Source: an uncultured Rhodobacterales bacterium (GTDB taxonomy: Bacteria > Pseudomonadota > Alphaproteobacteria > Rhodobacterales > Rhodobacteraceae). Taken from it: 51,130 nucleotides of DNA. The translations under genes were made by a program, and so were the position numbers. Shown here one piece after another: positions 43,265 through 51,130 of the stretch (within the stretch, counting starts at the first letter, position 1; each line of letters begins with the position of its first letter). The stretch lies in the NCBI GenBank assembly GCA_903873585.1, contig CAIQOV010000041.1, positions 1 through 51,130 of the forward strand, in the 5' to 3' direction. Under the pieces are notes generated by a model. The model saw nothing but the letters and a program-made list of their open reading frames with translations. It was not told where the DNA came from and did no database searches.

Positions 43265-44059
43265 ATGAAAGATCTAAGACTGGAGCGCGACGTGCAGACC
43301 GAAACCAACAAAATCGAAGCTCGTAAGGTGCAGGTTTACTACGGAACCAACCACGCGCTGAAAGATGTCGATGTCGACATTCTTGATAAAACCGTAACCG
43401 CCTTTATCGGCCCATCGGGCTGCGGCAAATCAACCTTCCTGCGCTGTTTGAACCGCATGAATGACACCGTGGCCTCGGCCCGTGTCGAAGGCATGATCAC
43501 GCTGGATAGCGAAAACATCTACGACCCGCGCGTTGACCCTGTGCAGTTGCGCGCCAAGATCGGGATGGTGTTTCAAAAGCCCAACCCTTTCCCCAAGTCG
43601 ATCTATGACAACGTGGCCTATGGCCCCAAGATCCACGGCCTAACCCGCACCAAGGCCGAACTGGACGAGGTTGTGGAAGCCTGCCTGCGCAAAGCCGCCC
43701 TGTGGAACGAGGTGAAAGACCGCCTGCAATCGCCCGGCACTGGTCTTTCTGGCGGCCAGCAACAGCGCCTGTGCATCGCGCGCGCCATTGCGACCTCGCC
43801 CGAAGTCTTGCTGATGGATGAGCCTTGCTCGGCCCTTGACCCCATCGCAACCGCACAGGTCGAAGAGCTGATCGACGAGCTGCGCAGCCAGTTTTCGGTG
43901 GTGATCGTCACCCACTCGATGCAGCAAGCCGCCCGCGTGTCGCAGCGCACCGCGTTTTTCCACCTAGGGAACTTGGTCGAATACGGCGAAACCGGTGCGA
44001 TTTTCACCAACCCCAAGGATCCGCGCACCGAATCCTACATCACCGGCCGGATCGGTTGA
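43265..44059 (+). CDS. pstB: Phosphate ABC transporter ATPase PstB
   Basis: A 264-residue ATPase that drives phosphate import. Seen: [18 protein letters not shown], Walker [10 protein letters not shown] (about residues 54-62), Q-loop [20 protein letters not shown] (about 104-123), ABC signature [16 protein letters not shown] (about 161-176), Walker [17 protein letters not shown], and the switch His in [15 protein letters not shown]. The ATG at 43265, preceded by AGGAG, is chosen over an upstream one lying within pstA. It is followed by phoU after 10 bases. Confidence 0.97.
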   Translation: MKDLRLERDVQTETNKIEARKVQVYYGTNHALKDVDVDILDKTVTAFIGPSGCGKSTFLRCLNRMNDTVASARVEGMITLDSENIYDPRVDPVQLRAKIGMVFQKPNPFPKSIYDNVAYGPKIHGLTRTKAELDEVVEACLRKAALWNEVKDRLQSPGTGLSGGQQQRLCIARAIATSPEVLLMDEPCSALDPIATAQVEELIDELRSQFSVVIVTHSMQQAARVSQRTAFFHLGNLVEYGETGAIFTNPKDPRTESYITGRIG

Positions 44060-44069
44060 GGAGAAAAAG

Positions 44070-44777
44070 ATGAACACAGACCGTCACATTGCCTCGGCGT
44101 TTGACCGGGATTTGGAAGGCGTTCAGGCGCTGGTTTTGAAGATGGCAGGCTTGGTTGAAGCAGCACTTTCCGATGCGGCCACCGCCCTAGAAACCCGTGA
44201 TGAGGCTTTGGCCGAACGCGTGCGCGAAGGCGACGGCGCGATTGATGCGCTGGAAGAACAGGTCAACACCGAATGCGTGCGCCTGATCGCCATTCGCGCC
44301 CCTGCGGCCAGCGACTTGCGCACTGTTTTGACCGTGATGAAAATTGCAGCCTCGCTGGAACGCTGCGGCGATTATGCCAAGAACTTGGCGAAACGCTCGA
44401 TCGTTTTGGCGCAGATGCACACGATTGAAGGCGCGGCAGGGTCGATCCGCCGCATGGCGCGGCAGGTCAGCTTGCTGCTGAAAGACGCGCTAGACGCCTT
44501 TATCAGCCGCGATGTCGAATTGGCCCATGCCGTGCGCCAGCAAGACCGCGACATTGACCAGATGTATTCCGCCCTGTTTCGCGAATTCCTGACCCATATG
44601 ATGGAAGACCCGCGCAATATCACGGCCTGTATGCATCTGCATTTTATCGCCAAAAACATCGAACGCGTGGGCGACCATGCCACGACGATTGCTGAACAGG
44701 TGATTTATTTGACCACCGGCGATTTGCCGCGTGACCCGCGCCCGAAATCGGAATCTGTCACGATGGGGAACGCGTAA
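44070..44777 (+). CDS. phoU: Phosphate signalling protein PhoU
   Basis: A 235-residue all-helical protein with two PhoU repeats of three helices each (about residues 10-105 and 115-215). Seen in repeat 1: IAIRAPAASDLRTVLTVMKIAASLERCGDYAKNLAKRS; in repeat 2: MHLHFIAKNIERVGDHATTIAEQVIYLTTG. These carry the metal-binding ExxGDxxxN/A motifs. PhoU signals phosphate sufficiency from the Pst transporter to PhoR, keeping the regulon off. The ATG at 44070 follows GAGGAG. Its stop shares one base with the phoB start (TAATG). Confidence 0.95.
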   Translation: MNTDRHIASAFDRDLEGVQALVLKMAGLVEAALSDAATALETRDEALAERVREGDGAIDALEEQVNTECVRLIAIRAPAASDLRTVLTVMKIAASLERCGDYAKNLAKRSIVLAQMHTIEGAAGSIRRMARQVSLLLKDALDAFISRDVELAHAVRQQDRDIDQMYSALFREFLTHMMEDPRNITACMHLHFIAKNIERVGDHATTIAEQVIYLTTGDLPRDPRPKSESVTMGNA

Positions 44778-45460
44778 TGGCCCAGCCCACCGTCCTTTTG
44801 GTAGAAGATGAGCCCGCACAGCGCGAAGTCTTGGCCTATAATCTAGAGGCGGAAGGCTTTGTCGTGCAACGCGCCACCAATGGCGAAGAAGCCTTGCTGC
44901 TGGTGGCCGAAAGCCCGCCCGATCTGATCTTGCTCGATTGGATGATGCCGCATGTGTCGGGCTTGGAAGTTTGCCGCCGTTTGAAGATGCGCCCTGAAAC
45001 CCGCGCCATTCCGATCATCATGCTGTCAGCACGGTCTGAAGAGGTTGATAAGGTGCGCGGGCTGGAAACGGGGGCAGATGACTATGTGATCAAGCCCTAT
45101 TCCATCGTTGAATTGATGGCCCGCCTGCGCGCGCAACTGCGCCGCGTGCGGCCTTCGACGCTGGGGATGGTGCTGGAATGGGAAACGATCAGCCTTGATG
45201 CCGAAACCCACCGCGTGATCCGCGATGGCCAAACGCTGAAACTGGGGCCAACAGAGTTTCGCCTGCTGGCCACGTTTCTAGAAAAACCCGGCCGCGTGTT
45301 TTCGCGTGAACAATTGCTAGACCGCGTGTGGGGCCGCGACATTTATGTCGACAGCCGCACGGTTGATGTGCACGTAGGTCGCCTGCGCAAAGCGCTGTGC
45401 GCTTTTGGGGCCGACGATCCGCTGCGCACCGTGCGGGGTGCGGGCTATGCTTTGGGGTGA
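44777..45460 (+). CDS. phoB: Phosphate-regulon response regulator PhoB
   Basis: A 227-residue OmpR-type response regulator. The receiver domain (residues 5-118) has the acidic pair Glu10-Asp11, phospho-acceptor Asp54 in LILLDWMMPHVSG and Lys in DDYVIKPYS. The C-terminal winged-helix DNA-binding domain (about 128-227) has LGPTEFRLLATFLEKPGRVFSREQLLDRVWG and VDVHVGRLRKAL, the PhoB recognition region. Phosphorylated by PhoR, it activates genes with PHO boxes, including its own operon through the site before pstS. It is the last gene of the operon and ends at a bidirectional terminator shared with trpD. Confidence 0.96.
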   Translation: MAQPTVLLVEDEPAQREVLAYNLEAEGFVVQRATNGEEALLLVAESPPDLILLDWMMPHVSGLEVCRRLKMRPETRAIPIIMLSARSEEVDKVRGLETGADDYVIKPYSIVELMARLRAQLRRVRPSTLGMVLEWETISLDAETHRVIRDGQTLKLGPTEFRLLATFLEKPGRVFSREQLLDRVWGRDIYVDSRTVDVHVGRLRKALCAFGADDPLRTVRGAGYALG

Positions 45461-45468
45461 ATAGGGGT

Positions 45469-45495
45469 AAAGCGGCGGGTTTGGCCCGCTGCTTT
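45469..45495. terminator. Bidirectional terminator between phoB and trpD
   Basis: AAAGCGGCGGG (45469-45479) pairs with CCCGCTGCTTT (45485-45495) through 11 positions, one a G-T wobble, around TTTGG. The flanking A and T tracts serve either direction. The structure overlaps the last bases of the trpD stop codon. Confidence 0.65.
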
Positions 45496-46513
45496 ATGCC
45501 TTTAGCGGTGAAATCTGGCGCAAAAGGTTGATCCGCGCCAAGGCTTGCCCTGAATCTATTGACGCGCGCGCAAGGCCTACGCCCTCTTTCAAATCACCCG
45601 CTTTGCCCGCCACCAGCAAAGCCGCAGCGGCGTTCAGCAAAACCGCATCGCGGTAAGCGCCGGTCTCACCATTCAGCAGCGCGCGAAAGGCCACGGCGTT
45701 TTGCGCCGGAGTGCCGCCCAAAATCGCCTCAAACGGATGCACGGGCAGGCCAGCGTCTTCGGGATGCACGGTGAATTCGCGGATCTCGCCGGCATCAAGT
45801 GCTACAACCACGCTGGGGCCTGCGATGGTAATTTCATCGGTGCCATCAGAACCATGCACCAACCAAGCCGCCTCTGAGCCCAAAGCGCGCAGGGTTTCAG
45901 CCATGGGGCGCAGCAAACGCGGCGTAAAGGCCCCCGTCAATTGCCGCTTCACCCCTGCGGGATTGGTCAGCGGACCAAGGATGTTAAAGATCGTGCGCGT
46001 GCCCAGTTCGGCGCGCACGGGCCCAACATGGCGCATCGCGGGGTGGTGCATCGGCGCCATCATAAAGCCGATACCGGCCTTGGCCAAGCACTGTTCCACC
46101 ACGTCGGGGCCGACCATCACGTTCAACCCCATCTCGGTCAGCGCATCGGCAGCGCCTGATTTTGACGACAGGTTGCGGTTGCCATGCTTGGCCACCGGCA
46201 CACCCGCCCCCGCGACGACAAAGGCCGTGGCGGTGGAAATGTTCAGCGTGCCCTTGCCGTCCCCGCCAGTGCCCACAATATCCATCGCACCCAAAGGGGC
46301 GCGCACCGCATGGCACTTTGCGCGCATCACGCTGGCGGCTGCGGCAAATTCATCGACCGTTTCACCGCGCGTGCGCAGCGCCATCAGCAAGCCACCCATT
46401 TGCGCAGGCGTGGCATCGCCTTCAAACAGGGCGGTGAAAGCCAAAGTCGCTTCACCCCGCGTTAAGGGGCGTTCAGCGGCAAGACCGATCAGGGGTTTTA
46501 GCGTGTCGCTCAT
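45494..46513 (-). CDS. trpD: Anthranilate phosphoribosyltransferase
   Basis: Transfers a phosphoribosyl group from PRPP to anthranilate in tryptophan synthesis. 339 residues. Seen: an N-terminal helical domain ([44 protein letters not shown]), the PRPP-binding [53 protein letters not shown] (about residues 77-129) and the [37 protein letters not shown] motif (about 149-185). The start overlaps the trpG stop (ATGA). trpC, which commonly follows trpD in this group, is not present; phoB lies there in the opposite direction. Confidence 0.97.
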   Translation of the reverse strand: MSDTLKPLIGLAAERPLTRGEATLAFTALFEGDATPAQMGGLLMALRTRGETVDEFAAAASVMRAKCHAVRAPLGAMDIVGTGGDGKGTLNISTATAFVVAGAGVPVAKHGNRNLSSKSGAADALTEMGLNVMVGPDVVEQCLAKAGIGFMMAPMHHPAMRHVGPVRAELGTRTIFNILGPLTNPAGVKRQLTGAFTPRLLRPMAETLRALGSEAAWLVHGSDGTDEITIAGPSVVVALDAGEIREFTVHPEDAGLPVHPFEAILGGTPAQNAVAFRALLNGETGAYRDAVLLNAAAALLVAGKAGDLKEGVGLARASIDSGQALARINLLRQISPLKA

Positions 46514-47097
46514 GCTGCCACCTTTGTCGCATGGCGGCTTAGGAAGTTTTGCAACAACCGGTGGCCATGTTCGGAAGCGATGCTTTCGGGATGAAACTGC
46601 ACGCCTTCAATCGGCTTGCTCTTATGGCGCAACCCCATGATCGTGCCGTCTTCCAGCCAAGCGGTCACCTCAAGGCAATCGGGCAAAGTGTCGCGTTCGA
46701 CCACCAAAGAATGATACCGCGTCGCCAAGAAGGGAGAGGGCAATCCCCCAAACATCCCCTGACCGTGATGCAGCATCTGCCCCATCTTGCCATGCACAAT
46801 CTCATGACAGCGCACAACTTTGCCGCCAAAGGCTTGGCCGATGGTTTGATGCCCCAAGCAAACCCCCAAAAGCGGCGTGTTGGTTTCGGCCGCAGCCAGC
46901 GTCAGGGGCAAACAAATGCCAGCCTGATCAGGGTCACAAGGCCCCGGTGACAGCACAATCGCTTTCGGTTTCAGCGCCATAGCCGCTTGCACATCTAGCG
47001 CATCATTGCGCAGCACCCGCACATCGGCCCCCAACTCGCCCAAGTAATGGACAAGGTTATAGGTGAAGCTGTCATAGTTATCGATCAAAAGCAGCAT
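46510..47097 (-). CDS. trpG: Anthranilate synthase component II (glutamine amidotransferase)
   Basis: Supplies ammonia from glutamine to TrpE for anthranilate synthesis; in some bacteria it also serves p-aminobenzoate synthesis. 195 residues. Seen: [26 protein letters not shown] at the N-terminus, [11 protein letters not shown] near residue 58, the catalytic Cys in [17 protein letters not shown] (about residues 76-92), and the His-Glu pair in [14 protein letters not shown] (about 167-180). The ATG at 47097 gives the standard N-terminus; a longer in-frame reading to 47229 adds sequence that does not belong to the family. It is coupled to trpD. trpE is not directly upstream. Confidence 0.96.
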   Translation of the reverse strand: MLLLIDNYDSFTYNLVHYLGELGADVRVLRNDALDVQAAMALKPKAIVLSPGPCDPDQAGICLPLTLAAAETNTPLLGVCLGHQTIGQAFGGKVVRCHEIVHGKMGQMLHHGQGMFGGLPSPFLATRYHSLVVERDTLPDCLEVTAWLEDGTIMGLRHKSKPIEGVQFHPESIASEHGHRLLQNFLSRHATKVAA

Positions 47098-47517
47098 CGT
47101 GGTTGTAACCGTTTGTTTTAGTTGCGCTTTGGTTTGTGAGGGTGAAGCGTACCCGCAAACACCCCCGTCAAGCCAAAAGCCTTTGGCAAACTTATCGCCC
47201 AACAGGGGGCCGGTGTAAACCACGGGCATGATCTGGCTTGGCCGCCAACGACAAGATTGCGCAGCACCTGCGATATTTTCTGTCGCGGGCCCCGTGTTGC
47301 TAGCAATTTTTTAAGGAACTTCATGCAGAACAAAGTGTGACCGTGGCGGGTTTCGCGTTGGAAACTGTCGTCGGTCGGTTGGAGTTTCTACCGCCCACCT
47401 GTCTGGAAGGGGGCCGCATCGCTTGGGTCAGACCAACCCCTCATCTCGGTTTGGCGATCCCAGCCTGCGCGCGACTTGGGGCGGTTTTATGGCTTAGGCT
47501 ACACAAGGACGCGTTTC
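47098..47517. other. 420-base gap between divergent trpG and the repeat-protein gene
   Basis: I find no supportable gene here. Short open frames on both strands lack family resemblance and good ribosome binding sites. The gap must hold the trpG promoter (leftward) and the promoter of the repeat protein (rightward). Visible features are a TTGCTAGCAA palindrome followed by a T6 run (47297-47312) and a GC-rich stretch at 47390-47500. A structured leader or small RNA is possible but not demonstrated. No Trp-rich leader peptide typical of attenuation is apparent. Confidence 0.4.
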
Positions 47518-50500
47518 ATGGTTCGATTGATCAAGATTGTTCTTTTGGCACTTCTTGGCTTTGCCGCTGTATCGGTGGCAGGGCAGGCTTTCGCTGCCGC
47601 GACAGTGACGAACGTGACCTCTTCGACCGTCGATGGGAACGTTCGCCAAAACGGCGTTGTATCCATTCAGGTGACCTTTAGTGCTGCGGTTTATGTGACC
47701 GCGCCGACAGCGTCGGATAAACCCGAATTGTCTTTGAATGTGACCGCCGCCGGCAGGGCCGCCACTTATACGTCGGGGTCAGGCAGTACGGTTCTGACCT
47801 TCACTTTTACTGCCATAGTTGGGGATAACAGCGATGATCTTGATTATACCAGCACAACTGCTTTGACCAAGAAAGGGGTCGGCACAATCAAAGACGCCGG
47901 TGGCAATGACGCGTTGCTGACGCTTCCTGCGCCGGGCTCGGCGGGGTCTTTAGGCTTTAACAAGAACTTTGTGGTGGATGTCGTTTCAGGTTATTCGCTT
48001 TCGGTGACGTCTACGACCCCGGATGGGCGCTACACGGTCGGGGCGGACATTTATGTTCAAGTCAACTTTAGCGAATCCTTGTGGTTCAAATCTGGCGTAA
48101 CCACTGCGGCGACGTCGCGACTGAAGCTAGAGACAGGGGACATAGATCGCTATGCGACTTACGTATCAGGTGTAGGATCCTCAACCTTTACGTTTAAATA
48201 CACGGTGCAAAGCGGCGATACCTCGAGTGATCTTAACCTTTTTGATCGGTATTCATTGGAAGGAAGCTTACAGGATCGTGTCACCAACACTGCAAATTTG
48301 ACGCTTCCGCCGCTAACCGTGCCCTCTTCACTGGCTGGAAGCAAAGACATTGTGATTGATACGACCGCGCCCGTGGTGACGTCGGTGACCTCATCGACGG
48401 CTGATGGGACTTATAAAGCCGGGACTGTCATCAGCCTAAAAGTGAATTTTAGCGAGGCTGTGAACGTCACGGGCACGCCGCAATTGACGTTGGAAACGGG
48501 GGCAATAGACCGCGTTATAAACATTGATACGGTTTCGGGGTCTGGGACCACAACGCTGAACTTTTCCTACACGGTTGGGGCAGGCGATAACTCGTTCGAC
48601 TTGGACTATGCCAGCACCACGTCATTGGTCGGAACGATCACGGATCTTGCCACGAATGCCGCGACGATGACGCTTCCCGCGCCGGGGGCTGCGGGGTCGC
48701 TTGGGGCGAACAAGGCCATTTGGATTGATACCACCGCGCCCGTGGTGACGTCTGTCAGCTCCTTAAAGGTGGATGGGTCTTATAAGGTGGGGTCGGTCAT
48801 CACCCTGCAGGTGAGTTTTAGCGAGGGTGTTATCGTCTTAGGCACGCCGCAATTGACGTTAAATTTGGGGGCCACAAATCGGGCGGTGAATTATACTTCG
48901 GGGACGGGGACTGGGATACTGACCTTCACCTATACGGTGCAAGCGGGAGATACCTCTGCCGATCTTGATTATGTCAGCGCGACGTCATTGGTCGGAACGA
49001 TCGTAGATCTTGCCACGAATGCTGCGACGCTGACGCTTCCCGCGCCGGGGGCTGCGGGGTCGCTTGGGGCGAACAAGGCCATTGTGATTGATACGACCGC
49101 GCCCGTGGTGACATCTGTCACCTCTGTGACAGCGGATGGGGCTTATAAAGTCGGGTCTGTCATCAGCCTAAAAGTGAATTTTAGCGAGGTTGTGAACGTC
49201 ACAAGCACGCCGCAAGTGACGTTGGAAACGGGGGCAACAGATCGGGCCGTCAATTATGTTTCAGGATCGGGCACGTCAGCGCTGACGTTCAATTATACCG
49301 TGCAAGCCGAGGATACCAATGCTGACCTTGACTATGCAGCATCGGGCTCTTTGGCCCTGAACGGTGGAACGATCCAAGATCAGGCCACAAATTCTGCAAC
49401 ACTCACGCTTCCCGCACCGGGTGCCGCCAATTCGCTTGGCAATAATAAGGCCATCGCGGTCGACGGAGTGGTGCCTGTGGTGACGTCGGTAACATCGTCT
49501 AGCGCCAACGGGTCTTACAAGTTGGGCGATCTCGTCAGCGTGCAGGTCAGCTTCTCTGAGCCTGTCATCCTCACCGGCACCCCGCAACTGACGCTAGAGA
49601 CGGGCGCTGTGGATCAGGCGGCAAGCTACGTTTCGGGGTCGGGGACCGCGACACTGACGTTCAATTACACGGTGCAGGCGGGCAATAGCGCATCCGACCT
49701 TGATTATACCAGCACAAATGCCCTTGCCTTGAACGCTGGCACGATTACCGACAGCGCAGGCAATGCGGCCACGCTAGCCCTGCCACCGCCGGGGGCTACG
49801 GGGTCGCTTGGGGCGAACAAGGCTATAGGGGTCGACGGAGTGGTGCCGACGATCACCAGTGTGTCGGTGCCGGCCAATGGCACCTATCACCTTGGCCAAA
49901 GCCTTGACGTTTCGGTCAGCGTTTCAGAGCCCGTCACCGTGGTCGGCAGCCCCTCTATCGCGTTGACGATCGGATCAACGGCAAGGTCTGCGACCTATTT
50001 GTCCGGCTCGGACAGCACCACGCTTTTGTTCCGCTACACAGTGCAAACCGGCGATCTTGACACCGACGGGATCGGCGTGCTGGCTTTGGCTGCCAACGGC
50101 GCAACCTTGCAAGATGCCGCCGGAAATGCCCTGACCGTGGCGCTATCTTCCGTCGGTTCGACCTTGGGGGTCTTGGTTGACGCTGTCGCGCCCACCCTAA
50201 CTGGGTTAAGCCCGAATGCGGGCACTATCTTGGGGGGAACCACGGTCACCCTCACCGGCAGCGGCTTTTCGGGGGTGAGTGCTGTTAAGTTCGGGGCTGT
50301 AAGCGCAACGTCTTACACCGTAGAGTCCAGCACACAGATTACAGCGCTTGCCCCAAATGGCACATTGGGGGCTGTGAATGTCACCGTCACAACACCCAAT
50401 GGCACCAGCGCCGCCGGTGCTGGCACCCAATTCACCTATTTCACCGTTCCGGATGCGCCGACGATTGGGGCGGTGACGGCGGGCGATGCGCAGGCCAGCG

Positions 50501-51130
50501 TTAGCTTCACGGCGCCGGCGCGCAGTGGTGGGGCGGCGATTGCGGGGTATACTGTGACCTCGTCGCCCGAGGGGATTGTTGCCACGGGCAATACTTCGCC
50601 CATCGTGGTGACAGGCCTGACCAACGGGGTCAGCTACACATTCACCGTCACGGCGAGCAATGCGGCGGGGACGGGGGCGGCCTCGGCTGCGTCAAACGCG
50701 GTCACGCCTGTGGCCAGCCAGACGATCACCTTCGAAAACCCCGGCACGCAAAACTTCGGGGCCAGCCCGACGCTAACGGCCACCGCAACCTCAGGCTTGA
50801 CGGTCAGCTTCACCGCCACAACGCCTGAGGTGTGCAGCGTTACCTCGGATGGGGTATTAACCTTTGCAGCGGCGGGCACCTGCTCGATTGACGCCGATCA
50901 GGCGGGCGATACCCGCTATAGCGCAGCGCCGACCGTCAGCCAAAGCTTTGAGGTCACGGCCATTGTGCCGGATGCGCCGACGATTGGGACGGCAGAGGCT
51001 GGCGCGGGCCAAGCCAGCGTTAGCTTTACAGCTCCGGCCAGCGATGGTGGGGCGGAGATTGCGGGCTATACTGTGACCTCGTCGCCCGAAGGGATTGTTG
51101 CCACGGGCAGCGCCTCGCCCATCGTGGTGA
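47518..51130 (+). CDS. Large secreted repeat protein with Ig-like, IPT/TIG and fibronectin III domains (runs off the window)
   Basis: An open frame from ATG 47518 (AAGGA upstream) continues to the window end, giving at least 1204 residues. It starts with a signal peptide (VRLIKIVLLALLGFAAVSVAGQAFA), then has about seven Ig-like units of roughly 120-130 residues, with consensus APVVTSVTSSTADG followed by Y-K-x-G, VNFSEAVNVTGTPQLTLETG, a LTFxYTVQAGD strand, and LTLPAPGAAGSLGANKAI. Next are an IPT/TIG domain (LSPNAGTILGGTTVTLTGSGFSG, about residue 900), a fibronectin III domain (about 978), a Ser/Thr-rich Ig-like unit (about 1070) and the beginning of a second fibronectin III unit (about 1151). 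Such proteins are surface adhesins, or substrates of type I or other secretion routes; the C-terminus that would reveal the export route is outside the window. Confidence 0.85.
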   Translation, partial: MVRLIKIVLLALLGFAAVSVAGQAFAAATVTNVTSSTVDGNVRQNGVVSIQVTFSAAVYVTAPTASDKPELSLNVTAAGRAATYTSGSGSTVLTFTFTAIVGDNSDDLDYTSTTALTKKGVGTIKDAGGNDALLTLPAPGSAGSLGFNKNFVVDVVSGYSLSVTSTTPDGRYTVGADIYVQVNFSESLWFKSGVTTAATSRLKLETGDIDRYATYVSGVGSSTFTFKYTVQSGDTSSDLNLFDRYSLEGSLQDRVTNTANLTLPPLTVPSSLAGSKDIVIDTTAPVVTSVTSSTADGTYKAGTVISLKVNFSEAVNVTGTPQLTLETGAIDRVINIDTVSGSGTTTLNFSYTVGAGDNSFDLDYASTTSLVGTITDLATNAATMTLPAPGAAGSLGANKAIWIDTTAPVVTSVSSLKVDGSYKVGSVITLQVSFSEGVIVLGTPQLTLNLGATNRAVNYTSGTGTGILTFTYTVQAGDTSADLDYVSATSLVGTIVDLATNAATLTLPAPGAAGSLGANKAIVIDTTAPVVTSVTSVTADGAYKVGSVISLKVNFSEVVNVTSTPQVTLETGATDRAVNYVSGSGTSALTFNYTVQAEDTNADLDYAASGSLALNGGTIQDQATNSATLTLPAPGAANSLGNNKAIAVDGVVPVVTSVTSSSANGSYKLGDLVSVQVSFSEPVILTGTPQLTLETGAVDQAASYVSGSGTATLTFNYTVQAGNSASDLDYTSTNALALNAGTITDSAGNAATLALPPPGATGSLGANKAIGVDGVVPTITSVSVPANGTYHLGQSLDVSVSVSEPVTVVGSPSIALTIGSTARSATYLSGSDSTTLLFRYTVQTGDLDTDGIGVLALAANGATLQDAAGNALTVALSSVGSTLGVLVDAVAPTLTGLSPNAGTILGGTTVTLTGSGFSGVSAVKFGAVSATSYTVESSTQITALAPNGTLGAVNVTVTTPNGTSAAGAGTQFTYFTVPDAPTIGAVTAGDAQASVSFTAPARSGGAAIAGYTVTSSPEGIVATGNTSPIVVTGLTNGVSYTFTVTASNAAGTGAASAASNAVTPVASQTITFENPGTQNFGASPTLTATATSGLTVSFTATTPEVCSVTSDGVLTFAAAGTCSIDADQAGDTRYSAAPTVSQSFEVTAIVPDAPTIGTAEAGAGQASVSFTAPASDGGAEIAGYTVTSSPEGIVATGSASPIVV
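47595..50190 (+). repeat. Tandem Ig-like coding repeats, about seven units of 360-400 bases
   Basis: Units begin near 47595, 47992, 48367, 48736, 49099, 49471 and 49843. Units 3-6 are the most alike, with periods of 363-372 bases. A run of about 50 bases is identical between 48670 and 49033 onward (period 363), including the APGAAGSLGANKAI codons. Units 1, 2 and 7 have diverged further. The near identity at DNA level points to recent duplication or gene conversion within the gene. Confidence 0.85.
50449..51130 (+). repeat. Duplicated fibronectin III coding unit, 519-base period
   Basis: The segment 50449-50611 recurs at 50968-51130 with high DNA identity, from CCGGATGCGCCGACGATTGG through the codons for AGYTVTSSPEGIVATG and SPIVV. 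The 519-base period (173 codons) equals one fibronectin III domain plus the intervening Ig-like unit. The second copy is cut by the window edge, so further copies probably follow. Confidence 0.8.

Noticed and set aside
47118-47333. 71-codon leftward open frame upstream of trpG as a leader peptide
   Set aside because: It is too long for a trp leader, lacks adjacent Trp codons, and has no terminator/antiterminator pair after it.
47380-47430. Possible purine riboswitch-like segment
   Set aside because: A short resemblance to the conserved core exists, but the flanking stems cannot be formed and the downstream gene is not a purine gene.
47337-47681. 114-codon rightward open frame
   Set aside because: It overlaps the signal-peptide region of the repeat-protein gene in another frame, and no family was recognised.

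Overview
The window is about 51 kb of GC-rich, tightly packed bacterial DNA that reads as the chromosome of an alphaproteobacterium, most likely a Rhodobacteraceae (marine roseobacter-like) organism. This rests on gene content and order: tyrS divergent from anmK; an NDUFA12-type complex I subunit next to mlaD, a DUF2155 protein and aat; a DddQ-type DMSP lyase; paralogous GcvT-fused FAD oxidoreductases next to a pyrrolysine-free MttB homologue; and HutF-type histidine degradation. No tRNA, rRNA, CRISPR, prophage or insertion sequence was recognised.

Layout. 1-1.8 kb: the 5' part of tyrS (minus) and divergent anmK. 1.9-5.7 kb (minus): CorA-type transporter, enolase-superfamily enzyme, SDR and PHP-domain protein, closely spaced. 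5.8-15.2 kb: a histidine-utilisation locus. hutF, a HutC-type repressor gene and a flavin-reductase-like gene read left. hutI, hutH, a class III CoA-transferase, an acyl-CoA dehydrogenase and hutU read right, nearly all with overlapping starts and stops. A candidate HutC operator lies between the two arms. 15.2-26.1 kb: a LysR regulator divergent from a coupled catabolic cluster (two FAD/GcvT demethylase-like proteins around an MDR oxidoreductase, then MttB-like methyltransferase, aldehyde dehydrogenase and beta-hydroxyacid dehydrogenase), closed by a clear terminator. It is probably for an N-methylated amine or betaine.

26.1-31.1 kb: a Cys/Met-metabolism PLP enzyme, an array of three tandem palindromes, the NDUFA12-mlaD-DUF2155 group, aat with a coupled LysR gene, and a second beta-hydroxyacid dehydrogenase. 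31.2-33.1 kb: accB-accC (minus). 33.3-37.9 kb: preT-preA (dihydropyrimidine dehydrogenase), a DddQ-type DMSP lyase overlapping preA by ATGA, a luciferase-like oxidoreductase and a small unknown protein. 38.1-45.5 kb: a complete phosphate regulon, phoR then pstS-pstC-pstA-pstB-phoU-phoB, with a three-repeat PHO box before pstS and a hairpin between pstS and pstC. 45.5-47.1 kb: trpG-trpD (minus) without trpE or trpC beside them. 47.5 kb to the end: the start of a very large secreted repeat protein (Ig-like units, IPT/TIG, fibronectin III) that runs off the window.

The observations I rate highest are the CoA-transferase/acyl-CoA dehydrogenase pair embedded in the hut operon (possible imidazolepropionate entry), the pyrrolysine-free MttB plus dual GcvT-flavoprotein cluster, the DMSP lyase translationally coupled to pyrimidine reduction genes, and the tandem TTTC-N3-GAAA palindromes.
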